Below are positions 7,786-16,129 of a stretch of 44,450 nucleotides of DNA, piece after piece (positions within the stretch are counted from its first letter, which is position 1; every line of letters starts with the position of its first letter). This DNA comes from Ruminococcus flavefaciens (lineage in GTDB: Bacteria; Bacillota; Clostridia; Oscillospirales; Ruminococcaceae), in the NCBI GenBank assembly GCA_002373775.1, contig DFJW01000054.1, positions 1 through 44,450 on the forward strand. Direction: 5' to 3'. Made by a program: the position numbers and the translations under genes. Below the pieces are notes generated by a model. That model was not told where the DNA came from and ran no database searches. It saw only the letters and a list, made by a program, of their open reading frames with translations.

Positions 7786-8855
7786 TTCCTCCCGGAACTG
7801 CCTGTGAGCAGCATCTCTGCCACCATTTTCTCAAGCATTATCTTTTCGTCACCGCCGCTTGAATTCAGCTTGACCGCTGTATCACGAAGTATGGCTATGC
7901 ACTCCCTGAGCCGTCTGATATTCATTCTCGGACCACTTCTGTAAAGCTTGTCTATAACGAATCCGCGGCTGAAATATTCAAAATCCTGCTTTACTGTTTC
8001 TGCATTCTTTCCCGAGGACTTCGCCAGCTGGATCCTGTAGAGATCAAGGAAGGAATTTGTGATATTTCCAAGGACTGCACCACGGTTCTTTTTGTCCTGC
8101 ATAAGCTCATCAAGTGCAGCAAATGCGGCTTTTCCGTTCATGGCTACGACCGCATCTGCAAGTTCAAAAAACGTTGTCGCAGACTGACGGTGTACCATTG
8201 AATCTATGATTTCCAGTGTGATCTCACTGCCCTGAGTGTAGGCACACAGCTTGTCTATCTCATTGCGTATGGCAAGGGTGTCCGAAAGGCATCTCTCGGC
8301 GATCTCACGGGCGTTCGGAAGAGTTATAAGTCCTCCGCGTGCAGATACGGCTGCTGCAATATCCTTTGCCAGTTCCTGAGGTGTCTTTATGGCACATTCC
8401 GTGAGAACACCGTTTTTTGCCGCGATATCAGCTATCTTCTTGTTCTTGTCTGCGATCACATATGATCTGGTCTTCTTGTCATATTTCTTTTTGACCTCGA
8501 ATCCTGTGACGTTGAAAATCACCACCGTATGCGGCGGGATATTCTTCAGCGCGTCAACAAGCTGCTTTATATCATCCTCACGCTGTTCTTCGCAGTTGTA
8601 GTCGTTCACAAGTATGCAGTTATGCTCAGACATCATCGGCATCATTTCGGTCATGTCACGGAATTCTGATATGTCCAGTGCCTTTCCGTCAAGCCGGTTC
8701 AGTGCCAGTGCTTCGTCATCTCCGACCGCAGCACTTATTATCTTGTCCGTGAGCTTTTCCACTGAGCTTACGTCCTGTCCGAATATGTAATAGCAGTTGC
8801 TCAGTTCGCCTCGTTTAAGCTGAGCTTCAACTGCCTTTCTCTCGATCTGTGGCAT
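7782..8855 (-). CDS. holA: DNA polymerase III delta subunit
   Basis: This 357-residue AAA+-like clamp-loader subunit opens the beta clamp during replication in complex with tau/gamma and delta'. The N-terminal pattern NCYYIFGQDVSSVEKL, LNRLDGKALDISEF and HNCILVNDYN, then SDTLAIRNEIDKLCAY and the C-terminal LYRIQLAKSSGK and RECIAILRDTAVKLNSSG, fit HolA throughout. Length is normal for Firmicutes. It follows comEC with an ATGA overlap, a gene order (comEC-holA) conserved across Firmicutes, and is coupled in the same way to the RNase M5-like gene after it. Confidence 0.92.
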   Translation of the reverse strand: MPQIERKAVEAQLKRGELSNCYYIFGQDVSSVEKLTDKIISAAVGDDEALALNRLDGKALDISEFRDMTEMMPMMSEHNCILVNDYNCEEQREDDIKQLVDALKNIPPHTVVIFNVTGFEVKKKYDKKTRSYVIADKNKKIADIAAKNGVLTECAIKTPQELAKDIAAAVSARGGLITLPNAREIAERCLSDTLAIRNEIDKLCAYTQGSEITLEIIDSMVHRQSATTFFELADAVVAMNGKAAFAALDELMQDKKNRGAVLGNITNSFLDLYRIQLAKSSGKNAETVKQDFEYFSRGFVIDKLYRSGPRMNIRRLRECIAILRDTAVKLNSSGGDEKIMLEKMVAEMLLTGSSGRK

Positions 8856-10912
8856 CAGAGCCTCCTTAATCTGTATCCGCCGCCGCTTTCCGGCATTATC
8901 TCAAAATTGTTCATATCTTCCGCTTCCTTGTTTCCGAGATATATCACATTTTCCGCACGTTCCGGATCCTCGGACTTCCTGCCATAGCACACCACAAGTC
9001 CGTTTTCTTCGCCGGTGACATCAGAAGGCTTCTCAAATGTTATATCTGTATCCCCGTAACTGATAACGAGCCTGTCATCGCTGAAAAAGATATCGTATCC
9101 TTCACATGATATCATACCTTCACTGCCATAGCAGCTGACCGGTCCTCCGCCGAGGACTTCCGTTTCTCCGCTGACCAGCCACTCCTCAGTGGAGACGAAC
9201 TCCAGCTCTCCCTTATATGCCGAATACTGGGACTGTATGTCCTCCATAAGCACCAGATCCCGTATATTCCCGATATTGTTGCGCGAGAGATATTTCTTGA
9301 CATACATCGGCGAACGATAGCTGCCGCTTATGTCTATCACGTCTGTATTGCCTTTGAAAGACACAACTACCGCCGCATTGTTACCACTCCCAAGGACTGC
9401 AACAGTGAACGTATCATAGAGCATCCTGCCGTTCAGTGCGGAAAACAGGAATATAAGGCTGCATGAAAGCGAGGCAGCTGCTCCTGTATAAAGCCTGCTC
9501 CGGAATACTGCCTGCACCAGTATCACAGCAGCAGCACAGAAAAATGAAAACGCGACTACCCTTTCACTGCTCGCTGTAAAATACGTCGCACTTATCCTCG
9601 CGAGCTTATCGGATATGGTGAATAACATCTGTATCACTGCGCCGGCAAATCCGAGCAGGTCTATAGATCCGCCGGTGAACACATACACCACTCCTGTTAT
9701 CATACATACCGAACAAAACGGCACTATAATGACATTTGTGACCGGTGATATGAGTGATGTTTCATCAAAGTACTTCATGCTCAGCGGCATTATACAGAGC
9801 ATGGCGCAGAACGCCCCTGTCAGTTTGCTCAGAAACGATGTCAGGTATCCTTTATCAGGTATCAGCTCAGCCATATACGTTCCGAATACGCCTATGCCGA
9901 ACGTTCCGGCGACCGACATGAGAAAACCGCTGCTGTATATGACATAAGGATCAGCCAGACATATCAGCAGTACCGCTGCTGCAAGCGAATTGAAAGTGTC
10001 GTTCTGTCTGCGAAAAAGTCTTGCAGAATACATTATCTCCACCATTATTGCCGCTCTTATGGCTGATACCGGGGAGTCAGCCATGACTGTGATGACCGCC
10101 AGCAGCACGGTCACCATGGCAAAAGAGGCATACTTGTTCACTCTCAGCTTTCTCAGCAGCCAGATGAGTGCAAGAGCAATGACCGAAACGTGAAGTCCGG
10201 ATACTGCAAGAACGTGTCCTATACCGCATCGGTACAGCGATGTCTTTACATCATCGTCCAGCCCCTGCTTTTCGCCGAACACCATTCCCGCAAGGAAGTC
10301 ACCTGCATCTGCGCCGAGTGCTATGCGGAATTCTGATATCATCCGTTCACGGTATCCCATGATACCGGCTCTGATGCTCCGGCTGTCCCTGTGTATCACT
10401 TCTGCCGTCTCAGCTCTGTCAACTCTCAGAAATATATGCCGGGAACGTAGATCACCTCTGCTGTTATAGGCATAATCGCCCTCCGGTGCTGAAAACTCAC
10501 ATCCGCTGAGACGTATAGTGTCTCCGTATCCCACATCAGCATCAGCTGAATAATAGCTTACCTTTGCTGCTTTATCTCCGTCGATATGACCTTTCAGCAC
10601 ATAGGATGCATGTTCTCCGTCATATCTGCGTATATCGGTGACCACACCTTCAAACGAGCCGGTCTTTCCGTCGTGTGCAGCAACCGGTCTGTATACAGCA
10701 TAGGTATAGACTGTGCTTATCAGGACTGCTGAGCAGAAAAAGAGCGAAATGATGATATAGTCGTTTTTCCTGTATCCGGAATACCTGCCGGCAGCCAGAA
10801 ATATCACTGAAGCTGCCGCAAGTATGAGCAGCGTACCTATCCCGTTAAAAAAGGAAGCGAAAAACAATCCTGTCATATACGCTGCAGCAGCACCGATCAT
10901 TTTTCGCTTCAT
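8855..10912 (-). CDS. comEC: ComEC/Rec2-family DNA uptake channel, degenerate hydrolase domain
   Basis: This 685-residue membrane protein has N-terminal hydrophobic segments, an extracellular OB-like region (residues about 75-165), and the competence domain (GHVLAVSGLHVSVIALAL, DSPVSAIRAAIM, SLAAAVLLICLADPYVIYSSGFLMSVAGTFGIG) with many membrane helices. It forms the channel that takes up single-stranded DNA. The C-terminal part from about residue 500 follows the metallo-beta-lactamase fold order (VAVLGSGNNAAVVVSF, VIDISGS, IRDLVLMEDIQSQYSAYKGELE), but the HxHxDH metal motif is absent. It is therefore likely a dead or non-metal domain. AAGGA precedes the ATG, 10 bases after the phosphoribosyltransferase gene. 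Confidence 0.88.
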   Translation of the reverse strand: MKRKMIGAAAAYMTGLFFASFFNGIGTLLILAAASVIFLAAGRYSGYRKNDYIIISLFFCSAVLISTVYTYAVYRPVAAHDGKTGSFEGVVTDIRRYDGEHASYVLKGHIDGDKAAKVSYYSADADVGYGDTIRLSGCEFSAPEGDYAYNSRGDLRSRHIFLRVDRAETAEVIHRDSRSIRAGIMGYRERMISEFRIALGADAGDFLAGMVFGEKQGLDDDVKTSLYRCGIGHVLAVSGLHVSVIALALIWLLRKLRVNKYASFAMVTVLLAVITVMADSPVSAIRAAIMVEIMYSARLFRRQNDTFNSLAAAVLLICLADPYVIYSSGFLMSVAGTFGIGVFGTYMAELIPDKGYLTSFLSKLTGAFCAMLCIMPLSMKYFDETSLISPVTNVIIVPFCSVCMITGVVYVFTGGSIDLLGFAGAVIQMLFTISDKLARISATYFTASSERVVAFSFFCAAAVILVQAVFRSRLYTGAAASLSCSLIFLFSALNGRMLYDTFTVAVLGSGNNAAVVVSFKGNTDVIDISGSYRSPMYVKKYLSRNNIGNIRDLVLMEDIQSQYSAYKGELEFVSTEEWLVSGETEVLGGGPVSCYGSEGMISCEGYDIFFSDDRLVISYGDTDITFEKPSDVTGEENGLVVCYGRKSEDPERAENVIYLGNKEAEDMNNFEIMPESGGGYRLRRL

Positions 10913-10922
10913 ATATTATTCC

Positions 10923-11462
10923 TTACTTAAAAAACAGAGGAAGCTCTTCGAGGAAGATTATATCGTCCCTCTTTGCTGCGTCGCCTTCTGCAAGGACAGC
11001 AGCTTCGCCTGCAACTTTACCGCCGGCTGCCTCTGTGAGTTTCTCAAGAGCTATGACAGACTCACCTGTACTTATGACATCATCCACCAGCAGCACTCTC
11101 TTTCCTCTCAGCATTGCTGCCTTTTCCTGCGAAAGATAGAGCTTCTGGACTGCTTCTGTGGTTATGGACTTTACTGTTACTGCGATAGGATCAGTCATAT
11201 AAAGCTTTACCGACTTTCTCGCTACCACATAAGGCTTTCCGCACTGTCTTGACATCTCATAGGCAAGCGGTATGCCCTTTGACTCAGCAGTGAGTATCAC
11301 ATCGAAATCTCCGCACTTCTTCAGCAGTTCCTCTGCACATGCTATAGTCAGCTCAACGTCAGAGAACATGATGAATGCCGCTATATCCAGCTTTTCATTC
11401 AGCGGACAACGCATAAGCTCGCGTTCAAGTCCTGCGATCTTCATTTTGTATGTTTCAGCCAT
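10923..11462 (-). CDS. Adenine phosphoribosyltransferase-like protein
   Basis: This 179-residue type I phosphoribosyltransferase carries the PRPP-binding motif VLLVDDVISTGES and an upstream base-recognition region (VILTAESKGIPLAYEMSRQCGKPYVVARKSVK) close to that of adenine and xanthine PRTases. It would make a nucleotide from a purine base and PRPP in the cytosol. The amino end differs from standard Apt (it begins MAETYKMKIAGLERELMRCPL), so the symbol apt is withheld. It lies 10 bases after the HIT gene and 10 before comEC in the alaS unit. Substrate is undecided between adenine and other purines. Confidence 0.78.
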   Translation of the reverse strand: MAETYKMKIAGLERELMRCPLNEKLDIAAFIMFSDVELTIACAEELLKKCGDFDVILTAESKGIPLAYEMSRQCGKPYVVARKSVKLYMTDPIAVTVKSITTEAVQKLYLSQEKAAMLRGKRVLLVDDVISTGESVIALEKLTEAAGGKVAGEAAVLAEGDAAKRDDIIFLEELPLFFK

Positions 11463-11472
11463 AACTGTATCC

Positions 11473-11826
11473 TCACTCAGTCTTGCCGAGGGACTCAGGT
11501 CCCCAGCCCATTTTTACTCCTGCGAGCATATGGAAGTGGATGTGCTTTACTGTCTGTCCTGCATCGTCGCCGCAGTTGTTGATTATGCGGAAGCTTCCTA
11601 TACCTTCCTGCTTAGCTATCTTTGCAGCTGCTTCAAACACCTTTGCAACGAGCTGTGAGTTTTCCTCTGTTATCTGGTCTGCACCGCTGATATGTGCCTT
11701 GGGTATGATAAGGCAGTGGAAAGGTGCTATTGGTGCGATATCTTTGAATGCGAACACATAATCGTCTTCGTAGACCTTTGTGCTCGGGATATCGCCGTCG
11801 ATTATCTTACAGAATAAACAATCCAT
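11473..11826 (-). CDS. hinT: HIT-family nucleotide-binding hydrolase
   Basis: This 117-residue protein has the histidine triad His95-x-His97-x-His99 (KHIHFHML) near the C-terminus and the family N-terminus CLFCKIIDGDIPS with a KVYEDDYVFAFKDI strand. HinT enzymes hydrolyse nucleoside phosphoramidates, including aminoacyl-adenylates released by tRNA synthetases. That fits its position 18 bases after alaS. The family is small and conserved, and this copy looks complete. The two Cys of the N-terminal CxxC may bind zinc. Confidence 0.93.
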   Translation of the reverse strand: MDCLFCKIIDGDIPSTKVYEDDYVFAFKDIAPIAPFHCLIIPKAHISGADQITEENSQLVAKVFEAAAKIAKQEGIGSFRIINNCGDDAGQTVKHIHFHMLAGVKMGWGPESLGKTE

Positions 11827-11844
11827 AATGTACCTCCGCTTTTA

Positions 11845-14475
11845 TCACTTGATAATATCTGCAACGATGCTCTCTGCCTGTGCGAGTGCCTCGTCGATCT
11901 TTGCTGCGTCTCCTGCACCAGCCATAGCTCCGTCGGGCTTTCCGCCGCCCTTGCCGCCTGTTACTGCGGCTACGCTGCGGACGATATTTCCAGCATTGGC
12001 ACCCTTTGCTACAGCATCCTTTGTGCATACGCAATAGAATGTGCCCTTCTCGCCGACTGTTCCTGCGAACAGTGCTACTACTGCGCCGCCCTTGTCCTTG
12101 ACGCTGTCACCGAGTTTTCTCAGTGCATCGGGAGCTGTGCCGTCAAGTCTTGCCTGAACGAACTTTACGCCGTTTATCTCCTTGGCATTGTCAAAGAGAG
12201 ATGCTGTCTTAGCGTTAGCTATCTGCTGATTAAGGCTCTCAAGCTTCTTTTCCTTGTCCTTGAGTTCAGCTGTCATTGCTGCACACTTCTCGGGAAGTTC
12301 TGTTGTATTTGCAAGCTTCAGTGCCTTTGCAGAACGTGCGATAGTGTCCTTGAAACCGTTGAGAAGTCCGAGTACGCCAAGTCCGGTTACTGCTTCTATA
12401 CGTCTTACTCCGGCTGCAACAGAGCTTTCGGATACGATCTTGAAAAGTCCAAGCTGTGCTGTATTCGATACATGTGTACCGCCGCAGAACTCAACAGAAG
12501 GTCCGGCTGTTACTACTCTTACTGTATCGCCGTACTTCTCGCCAAACAGTGCCATTGCGCCAAGCTTTCTTGCTTCGTCGATAGGCATTTCCTGCATGGT
12601 AACAGGAATGCTTCTGAGGATGTAGCTGTTTACTATCTCCTCCACCTTTGCTATCTCCTCTTCAGTCATTGCCGAGAAGTGGTTGAAGTCGAAACGGCAT
12701 GTCTTGTCATTGACAAGCTGTCCTGCCTGATGAACATGGTCACCGAGAACTTCACGGAGAGCATTCTGGAGAAGATGAGCTGCTGTGTGGTTTCTCATAA
12801 TGGTCCAGCGCCTGCTGTCGTCAATCTTTGCGAGCACCTTGTCTCCCTTGGAGAGTGTGCCGTTCGCTACTGATGCGATGTGGAGGAAGTGTCCCTCGGA
12901 CTTGATAGTGTCCTCAACATTTGCATAGCTGCTGCCGTTGTCGATGACACCGGTATCGCCTACCTGTCCGCCGCTCTCAGCGTAGAAAGGAGTCTTGTCA
13001 AGCACGATGACTACATCATCGCCCTCAACAGCTGTCTGCACTTCTTCGCCGTCCTTGTAGATCGCCAGTATCTGCGCATCATCTGCTTCGAAGTCCGTGT
13101 AGCCTGTGAATACTGTTGCAGGTGCATCTATCTTTATGCTGTTGTCAGCCCATGATGAACCAGCCTTTGCAAGATGGTCTGCCTTTGCTCTTGCTCTCTG
13201 CTCCTTTGCAAGCTCAGTAAAGCGGTCGCGGTCAACGCTTATGCCCTTTTCCTCGCATATCTCAACTGTAAGGTCTATCGGGAAGCCGTATGTATCTGCA
13301 AGCTTGAATGCGTCATCGCCGGAAAGAACATTCTTGCCCTCTGCGCCGAGTTTCTCGATGAACTGTGTGAGAAGCTCAGAGCCTTTGTCGATAGTCTTTG
13401 CGAATGCTTCCTCTTCAACGCCGATTATCTTCTTGATGTAATCGCGCTTTTCAACAAGTTCAGGATATGCAGAAGCATTTTCATTTATAACTGTATCGCA
13501 CACTTCGGTCAGGAAAGGTCTTGTGATGCCGAGAAGTCTGCCGTGACGTGCAGCTCTTCTGAGAAGACGGCGGAGAACATAGCCGCGTCCGGAATTTGAA
13601 GGCTGTATGCCGTCGCCTACCATGAGTGTTGTGCTTCTGATATGGTCGGTTATGACACGGAGAGATACATCTGTCTTTGCATCCTTCTTATACTCGACTC
13701 CTGCTATGGATGAGATATGCTTCATTATGTTCTGAACTGTATCGACTTCGAAGATATTGTCCACGCCCTGCATTACGCATGCAAGTCTTTCAAGTCCCAT
13801 ACCTGTGTCGATGTTCTTGCTCTTCATTTCCTCATAGTGACCGTTGCCGTCGCTGTCGAACTGGCTGAATACAAGGTTCCATATCTCGATCACGCGGTCG
13901 CAGTCGCTTGCCTGCTCGAAGTTCTCGAAAGGTCCGTATGCCTCTCCGCGGTCGAAGTGGATCTCAGAACATGGACCACAGGGACCTGAGCCGTGCTCCC
14001 AGAAGTTATCCTTCTTGCCGAGACGGATTATCCTGTCATGAGGTATACCTATCTTGTTTTCCCAGATCTGCTCTGCTTCATCGTCGCTCTCGAATATAGT
14101 TATCCAGAGACGGTCAGCAGGTATCTCCAGTGTCTTTGTAAGGAATTCCCACGCCCACTCGATAGCCTCGTTCTTGAAATAATCACCGAAAGAGAAATTA
14201 CCGAGCATCTCGAAATATGTACCGTGACGTGCAGTCTTGCCAACACTCTCGATATCGGGAGTTCTGATACACTTCTGGCAGGTAGTGACTCTCTTGTTGG
14301 GAGGTGTAGCCTGTCCGAGGAAGAATTTTTTAAGAGGAGCCATACCTGAATTGATGAGCAGAAGGCTCTTGTCGCCCTGAGGTACAAGAGATGCGCTCGC
14401 CATTCTTGTATGGTTCTTGCTCTCGAAGAACGAGAGATACTTTTCACGAAGATCATTAAGACCTGTCCACTGCAT
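11845..14475 (-). CDS. alaS: Alanyl-tRNA synthetase
   Basis: This 876-residue class II synthetase attaches alanine to tRNA-Ala. The catalytic core shows NHTRMASASLVPQGD, LINSGMAPLKKFFLG, RVTTCQKCIRTPDIESVGKT and FEMLGNFSFGDYFK. The editing domain has the metal-binding HTAAHLL, with the second site in CGGTHVSNTAQLG. The C-terminal C-Ala domain has KGGGKPDGAMAGAG. The start is ATG at 14475 with AAAGGAG upstream. The open frame continues 52 codons further up, but that stretch is the T-box leader and is not coding. It is the first gene of a ten-gene unit and is controlled by the leader. Confidence 0.97.
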   Translation of the reverse strand: MQWTGLNDLREKYLSFFESKNHTRMASASLVPQGDKSLLLINSGMAPLKKFFLGQATPPNKRVTTCQKCIRTPDIESVGKTARHGTYFEMLGNFSFGDYFKNEAIEWAWEFLTKTLEIPADRLWITIFESDDEAEQIWENKIGIPHDRIIRLGKKDNFWEHGSGPCGPCSEIHFDRGEAYGPFENFEQASDCDRVIEIWNLVFSQFDSDGNGHYEEMKSKNIDTGMGLERLACVMQGVDNIFEVDTVQNIMKHISSIAGVEYKKDAKTDVSLRVITDHIRSTTLMVGDGIQPSNSGRGYVLRRLLRRAARHGRLLGITRPFLTEVCDTVINENASAYPELVEKRDYIKKIIGVEEEAFAKTIDKGSELLTQFIEKLGAEGKNVLSGDDAFKLADTYGFPIDLTVEICEEKGISVDRDRFTELAKEQRARAKADHLAKAGSSWADNSIKIDAPATVFTGYTDFEADDAQILAIYKDGEEVQTAVEGDDVVIVLDKTPFYAESGGQVGDTGVIDNGSSYANVEDTIKSEGHFLHIASVANGTLSKGDKVLAKIDDSRRWTIMRNHTAAHLLQNALREVLGDHVHQAGQLVNDKTCRFDFNHFSAMTEEEIAKVEEIVNSYILRSIPVTMQEMPIDEARKLGAMALFGEKYGDTVRVVTAGPSVEFCGGTHVSNTAQLGLFKIVSESSVAAGVRRIEAVTGLGVLGLLNGFKDTIARSAKALKLANTTELPEKCAAMTAELKDKEKKLESLNQQIANAKTASLFDNAKEINGVKFVQARLDGTAPDALRKLGDSVKDKGGAVVALFAGTVGEKGTFYCVCTKDAVAKGANAGNIVRSVAAVTGGKGGGKPDGAMAGAGDAAKIDEALAQAESIVADIIK

Positions 14476-14517
14476 AGATATATCTCCTTTTAATAAAAAA
14501 ATAATACAAAGCAATAC

Positions 14518-14731
14518 AAAAAAAGCCTCGCCGCCAATGGGACGAAGGCTCTCGTGGTACCACCCAAATTCAAAGGAACGCTGTGTTCCTTCCTCTTTGC
14601 CCTTAACGCAGGCTACGCCGTGATTTCTCACGGATGCTCAGGGGCAGCACCCGCATTGCACACAAAGGCTCGCACCATCCGCCTTCTCTCTGAACTGCAC
14701 TTCCTGCGGTCAATCCCTTCAACGCTATACA
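14518..14731 (-). promoter_or_regulatory. T-box riboswitch leader of alaS with terminator
   Basis: Read on the minus strand, the leader holds the T-box sequence UGGGUGGUACCACG (14566-14553), then a terminator whose arms lie in 14525-14550 followed by a U run (14524-14518). Upstream are Stem I landmarks (AAGUGCAGUUCAGAGAGAAGG, then GGUGCGAGCC). A likely alanine specifier GCU is at 14648-14646, just before GCCCCUGAGCAUCC. Uncharged tRNA-Ala should pair with the specifier and the T-box to form the antiterminator and let alaS and the genes after it be read. Confidence 0.93.
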
Positions 14732-14736
14732 TTAAT

Positions 14737-14765
14737 ATTATAATACGCCGGATATAAAAAGTCAA
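14737..14765 (-). promoter_or_regulatory. Promoter of the alaS T-box operon
   Basis: On the minus strand TTGACT (14765-14760) and TATAAT (14742-14737) are 17 bases apart. The start would be near 14730, at the 5' end of the T-box leader. It is divergent from the SPFH promoter, with the two -35 boxes about 40 bases apart. Confidence 0.85.
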
Positions 14766-14803
14766 TGGTTTTGGATTTTTTTCCGGAAAATTCGTTTTAC
14801 CTC

Positions 14804-14832
14804 TTGACAAATCGAAATAATTGTGATATCAT
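14804..14832 (+). promoter_or_regulatory. Promoter of the SPFH/RHH operon
   Basis: TTGACA (14804-14809) and TATCAT (14827-14832), 17-base spacer. The -10 box lies inside the dyad at 14824-14842. Confidence 0.8.
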
Positions 14833-14842
14833 AATGATATCA
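14824..14842. promoter_or_regulatory. 19-bp dyad over the -10 box, candidate operator
   Basis: TGATATCAT-A-ATGATATCA is a perfect inverted repeat with 9-bp arms about one central base. It covers the -10 box and start site of the SPFH/RHH operon, the classic place for a repressor site. The ribbon-helix-helix protein of the same operon is the obvious candidate ligand; that is inference. Confidence 0.65.
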
Positions 14843-14877
14843 AATACATATTCACCATTAACACGGAGGATAATATC

Positions 14878-15882
14878 ATGAATGAAAAAGTAATATCAAA
14901 AAGAAAAAACGGCATGTCTGTACTGTTTATCACAACACTTCTCCTGATCGCAGCAGTGTTTGCTGTGATATACGGCGCTGATCTCGAAAAGCACTGGCTT
15001 TCCGGTATCGGTGTATTCTGGCTTTGCATCGGCTGGTTCCCTTATCTGGGACTTAAAGTGCTAAAGCCGCAGGAAGCTCTTGTGCTCACACTCTTCGGCA
15101 AGTACAAGGGAACTCTCAAAGGCGACGGCTTCTACTTCGTGAACCCGTTCTGCACCGCTGTGAACCCTGCCGCTACAACTAAGCTCCGTCAGAGCGGTGA
15201 CGTAGGAGATTCTCCGGTGAAGACCTCTGTAAACAGTCTCAACGGCAAAAATGCTTACGAAATGATGAGCAGGAAGATCTCCCTGAAGATCATGACTCTC
15301 AACAACAACCGCCAGAAGATAAACGACTGTCTCGGTAATCCTATTGAGATAGGCATCGCTGTTACTTGGCGTGTCGTTGATACAGCAAAGGCTGTCTTCA
15401 ATGTGGACAATTTCAAGGAGTATCTCTCTCTTCAGTGTGATACGGCTCTCAGAAATATCGTCCGCCTTTATCCTTACGACGTTGCTCCGAATATTGACAC
15501 TACCGGCGACGGCATTGCCGACGAGGGCAGCCTGCGCGGATCAAGCGATCTGGTAGCTGCACGCATCCGCGATGAGATACAGCTGAAGGTGGAGAATGCC
15601 GGCCTCGAAATAGTTGAGGCTCGTATAACTTACCTCGCATACGCTCCCGAGATCGCAGCCGTTATGCTTCAGAGACAGCAGGCTTCCGCTATCATCGACG
15701 CAAGAAAAATGATCGTTGACGGCGCTGTAGGCATGGTGGAAATGGCTCTCGAAAGACTCAATGAAAACAATGTCGTTGAACTGGATGAGGAACGCAAGGC
15801 TGCTATGGTATCAAATCTGCTCGTAGTTCTCTGCGGCAATCACGACGCTCAGCCTATCGTCAACTCAGGAAGCTTATACTGA
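14878..15882 (+). CDS. SPFH/band 7 domain membrane protein
   Basis: This 334-residue protein has two hydrophobic segments at the N-terminus (residues about 14-32 and 40-58), followed by an SPFH domain: [71 protein letters not shown] and [20 protein letters not shown]. It ends in an [35 protein letters not shown] helix. Bacterial stomatin/flotillin-like proteins form membrane scaffolds. A loop [17 protein letters not shown] interrupts the domain. GGAGGA precedes the ATG. The stop overlaps the next start (TGATG), so the pair is coupled. The specific role is unknown. Confidence 0.88.
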   Translation: MNEKVISKRKNGMSVLFITTLLLIAAVFAVIYGADLEKHWLSGIGVFWLCIGWFPYLGLKVLKPQEALVLTLFGKYKGTLKGDGFYFVNPFCTAVNPAATTKLRQSGDVGDSPVKTSVNSLNGKNAYEMMSRKISLKIMTLNNNRQKINDCLGNPIEIGIAVTWRVVDTAKAVFNVDNFKEYLSLQCDTALRNIVRLYPYDVAPNIDTTGDGIADEGSLRGSSDLVAARIRDEIQLKVENAGLEIVEARITYLAYAPEIAAVMLQRQQASAIIDARKMIVDGAVGMVEMALERLNENNVVELDEERKAAMVSNLLVVLCGNHDAQPIVNSGSLY

Positions 15883-16094
15883 TGGCTCAGAAGAAGCAAG
15901 TCCCGCTCCGGTTATCGGAAAAGCTGTATAACGATATCGCCGCATGGGCGGAAGATGACTTCCGTTCAGTCAACGGGCAGATAGAATACCTGCTGACTGA
16001 ATGTGTAAAACAGCGAAAGAAAAACGGAAAATATGTGTCCGACGAGATCGATGCCCCGCTTGATGTGGACGTTGAACAGTTCGGAAAGCAATGA
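15882..16094 (+). CDS. Arc-like ribbon-helix-helix DNA-binding protein
   Basis: This 70-residue protein begins KKQVPLRLSEKLYNDIAAWAEDDFRSVNGQIEYLLTECVKQRKK, an Arc/MetJ ribbon-helix-helix pattern: a basic beta strand (VPLRL) that reads DNA, two helices, and NGQIEYLL as the dimer helix. The acidic tail is disordered-looking. It is translationally coupled to the SPFH gene, and the operon promoter carries a perfect dyad, so autoregulation is likely. Similar SPFH plus Arc pairs occur in Clostridia and Actinobacteria. The alternative is that it acts on other promoters. Confidence 0.8.
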   Translation: MAQKKQVPLRLSEKLYNDIAAWAEDDFRSVNGQIEYLLTECVKQRKKNGKYVSDEIDAPLDVDVEQFGKQ

Positions 16095-16099
16095 TCGTA

Positions 16100-16129
16100 C
16101 AGTTCAGTCTGATATCTCAGACTGAACTG
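16100..16129. terminator. Perfect 13-bp hairpin between convergent genes
   Basis: Bases 16100-16112 pair fully with 16117-16129 around a TATC loop. It lies between the ends of the RHH gene (16094) and the converging PBP gene (16104) and takes up the last nine codons of the latter. T runs are poor on both sides, so termination is plausible but not certain. Confidence 0.55.

Noticed and set aside
14476..14631. N-terminal extension of 52 codons on alaS
   Set aside because: The stretch is the T-box antiterminator and terminator region; AAAGGAG and the conserved protein begin at 14475.
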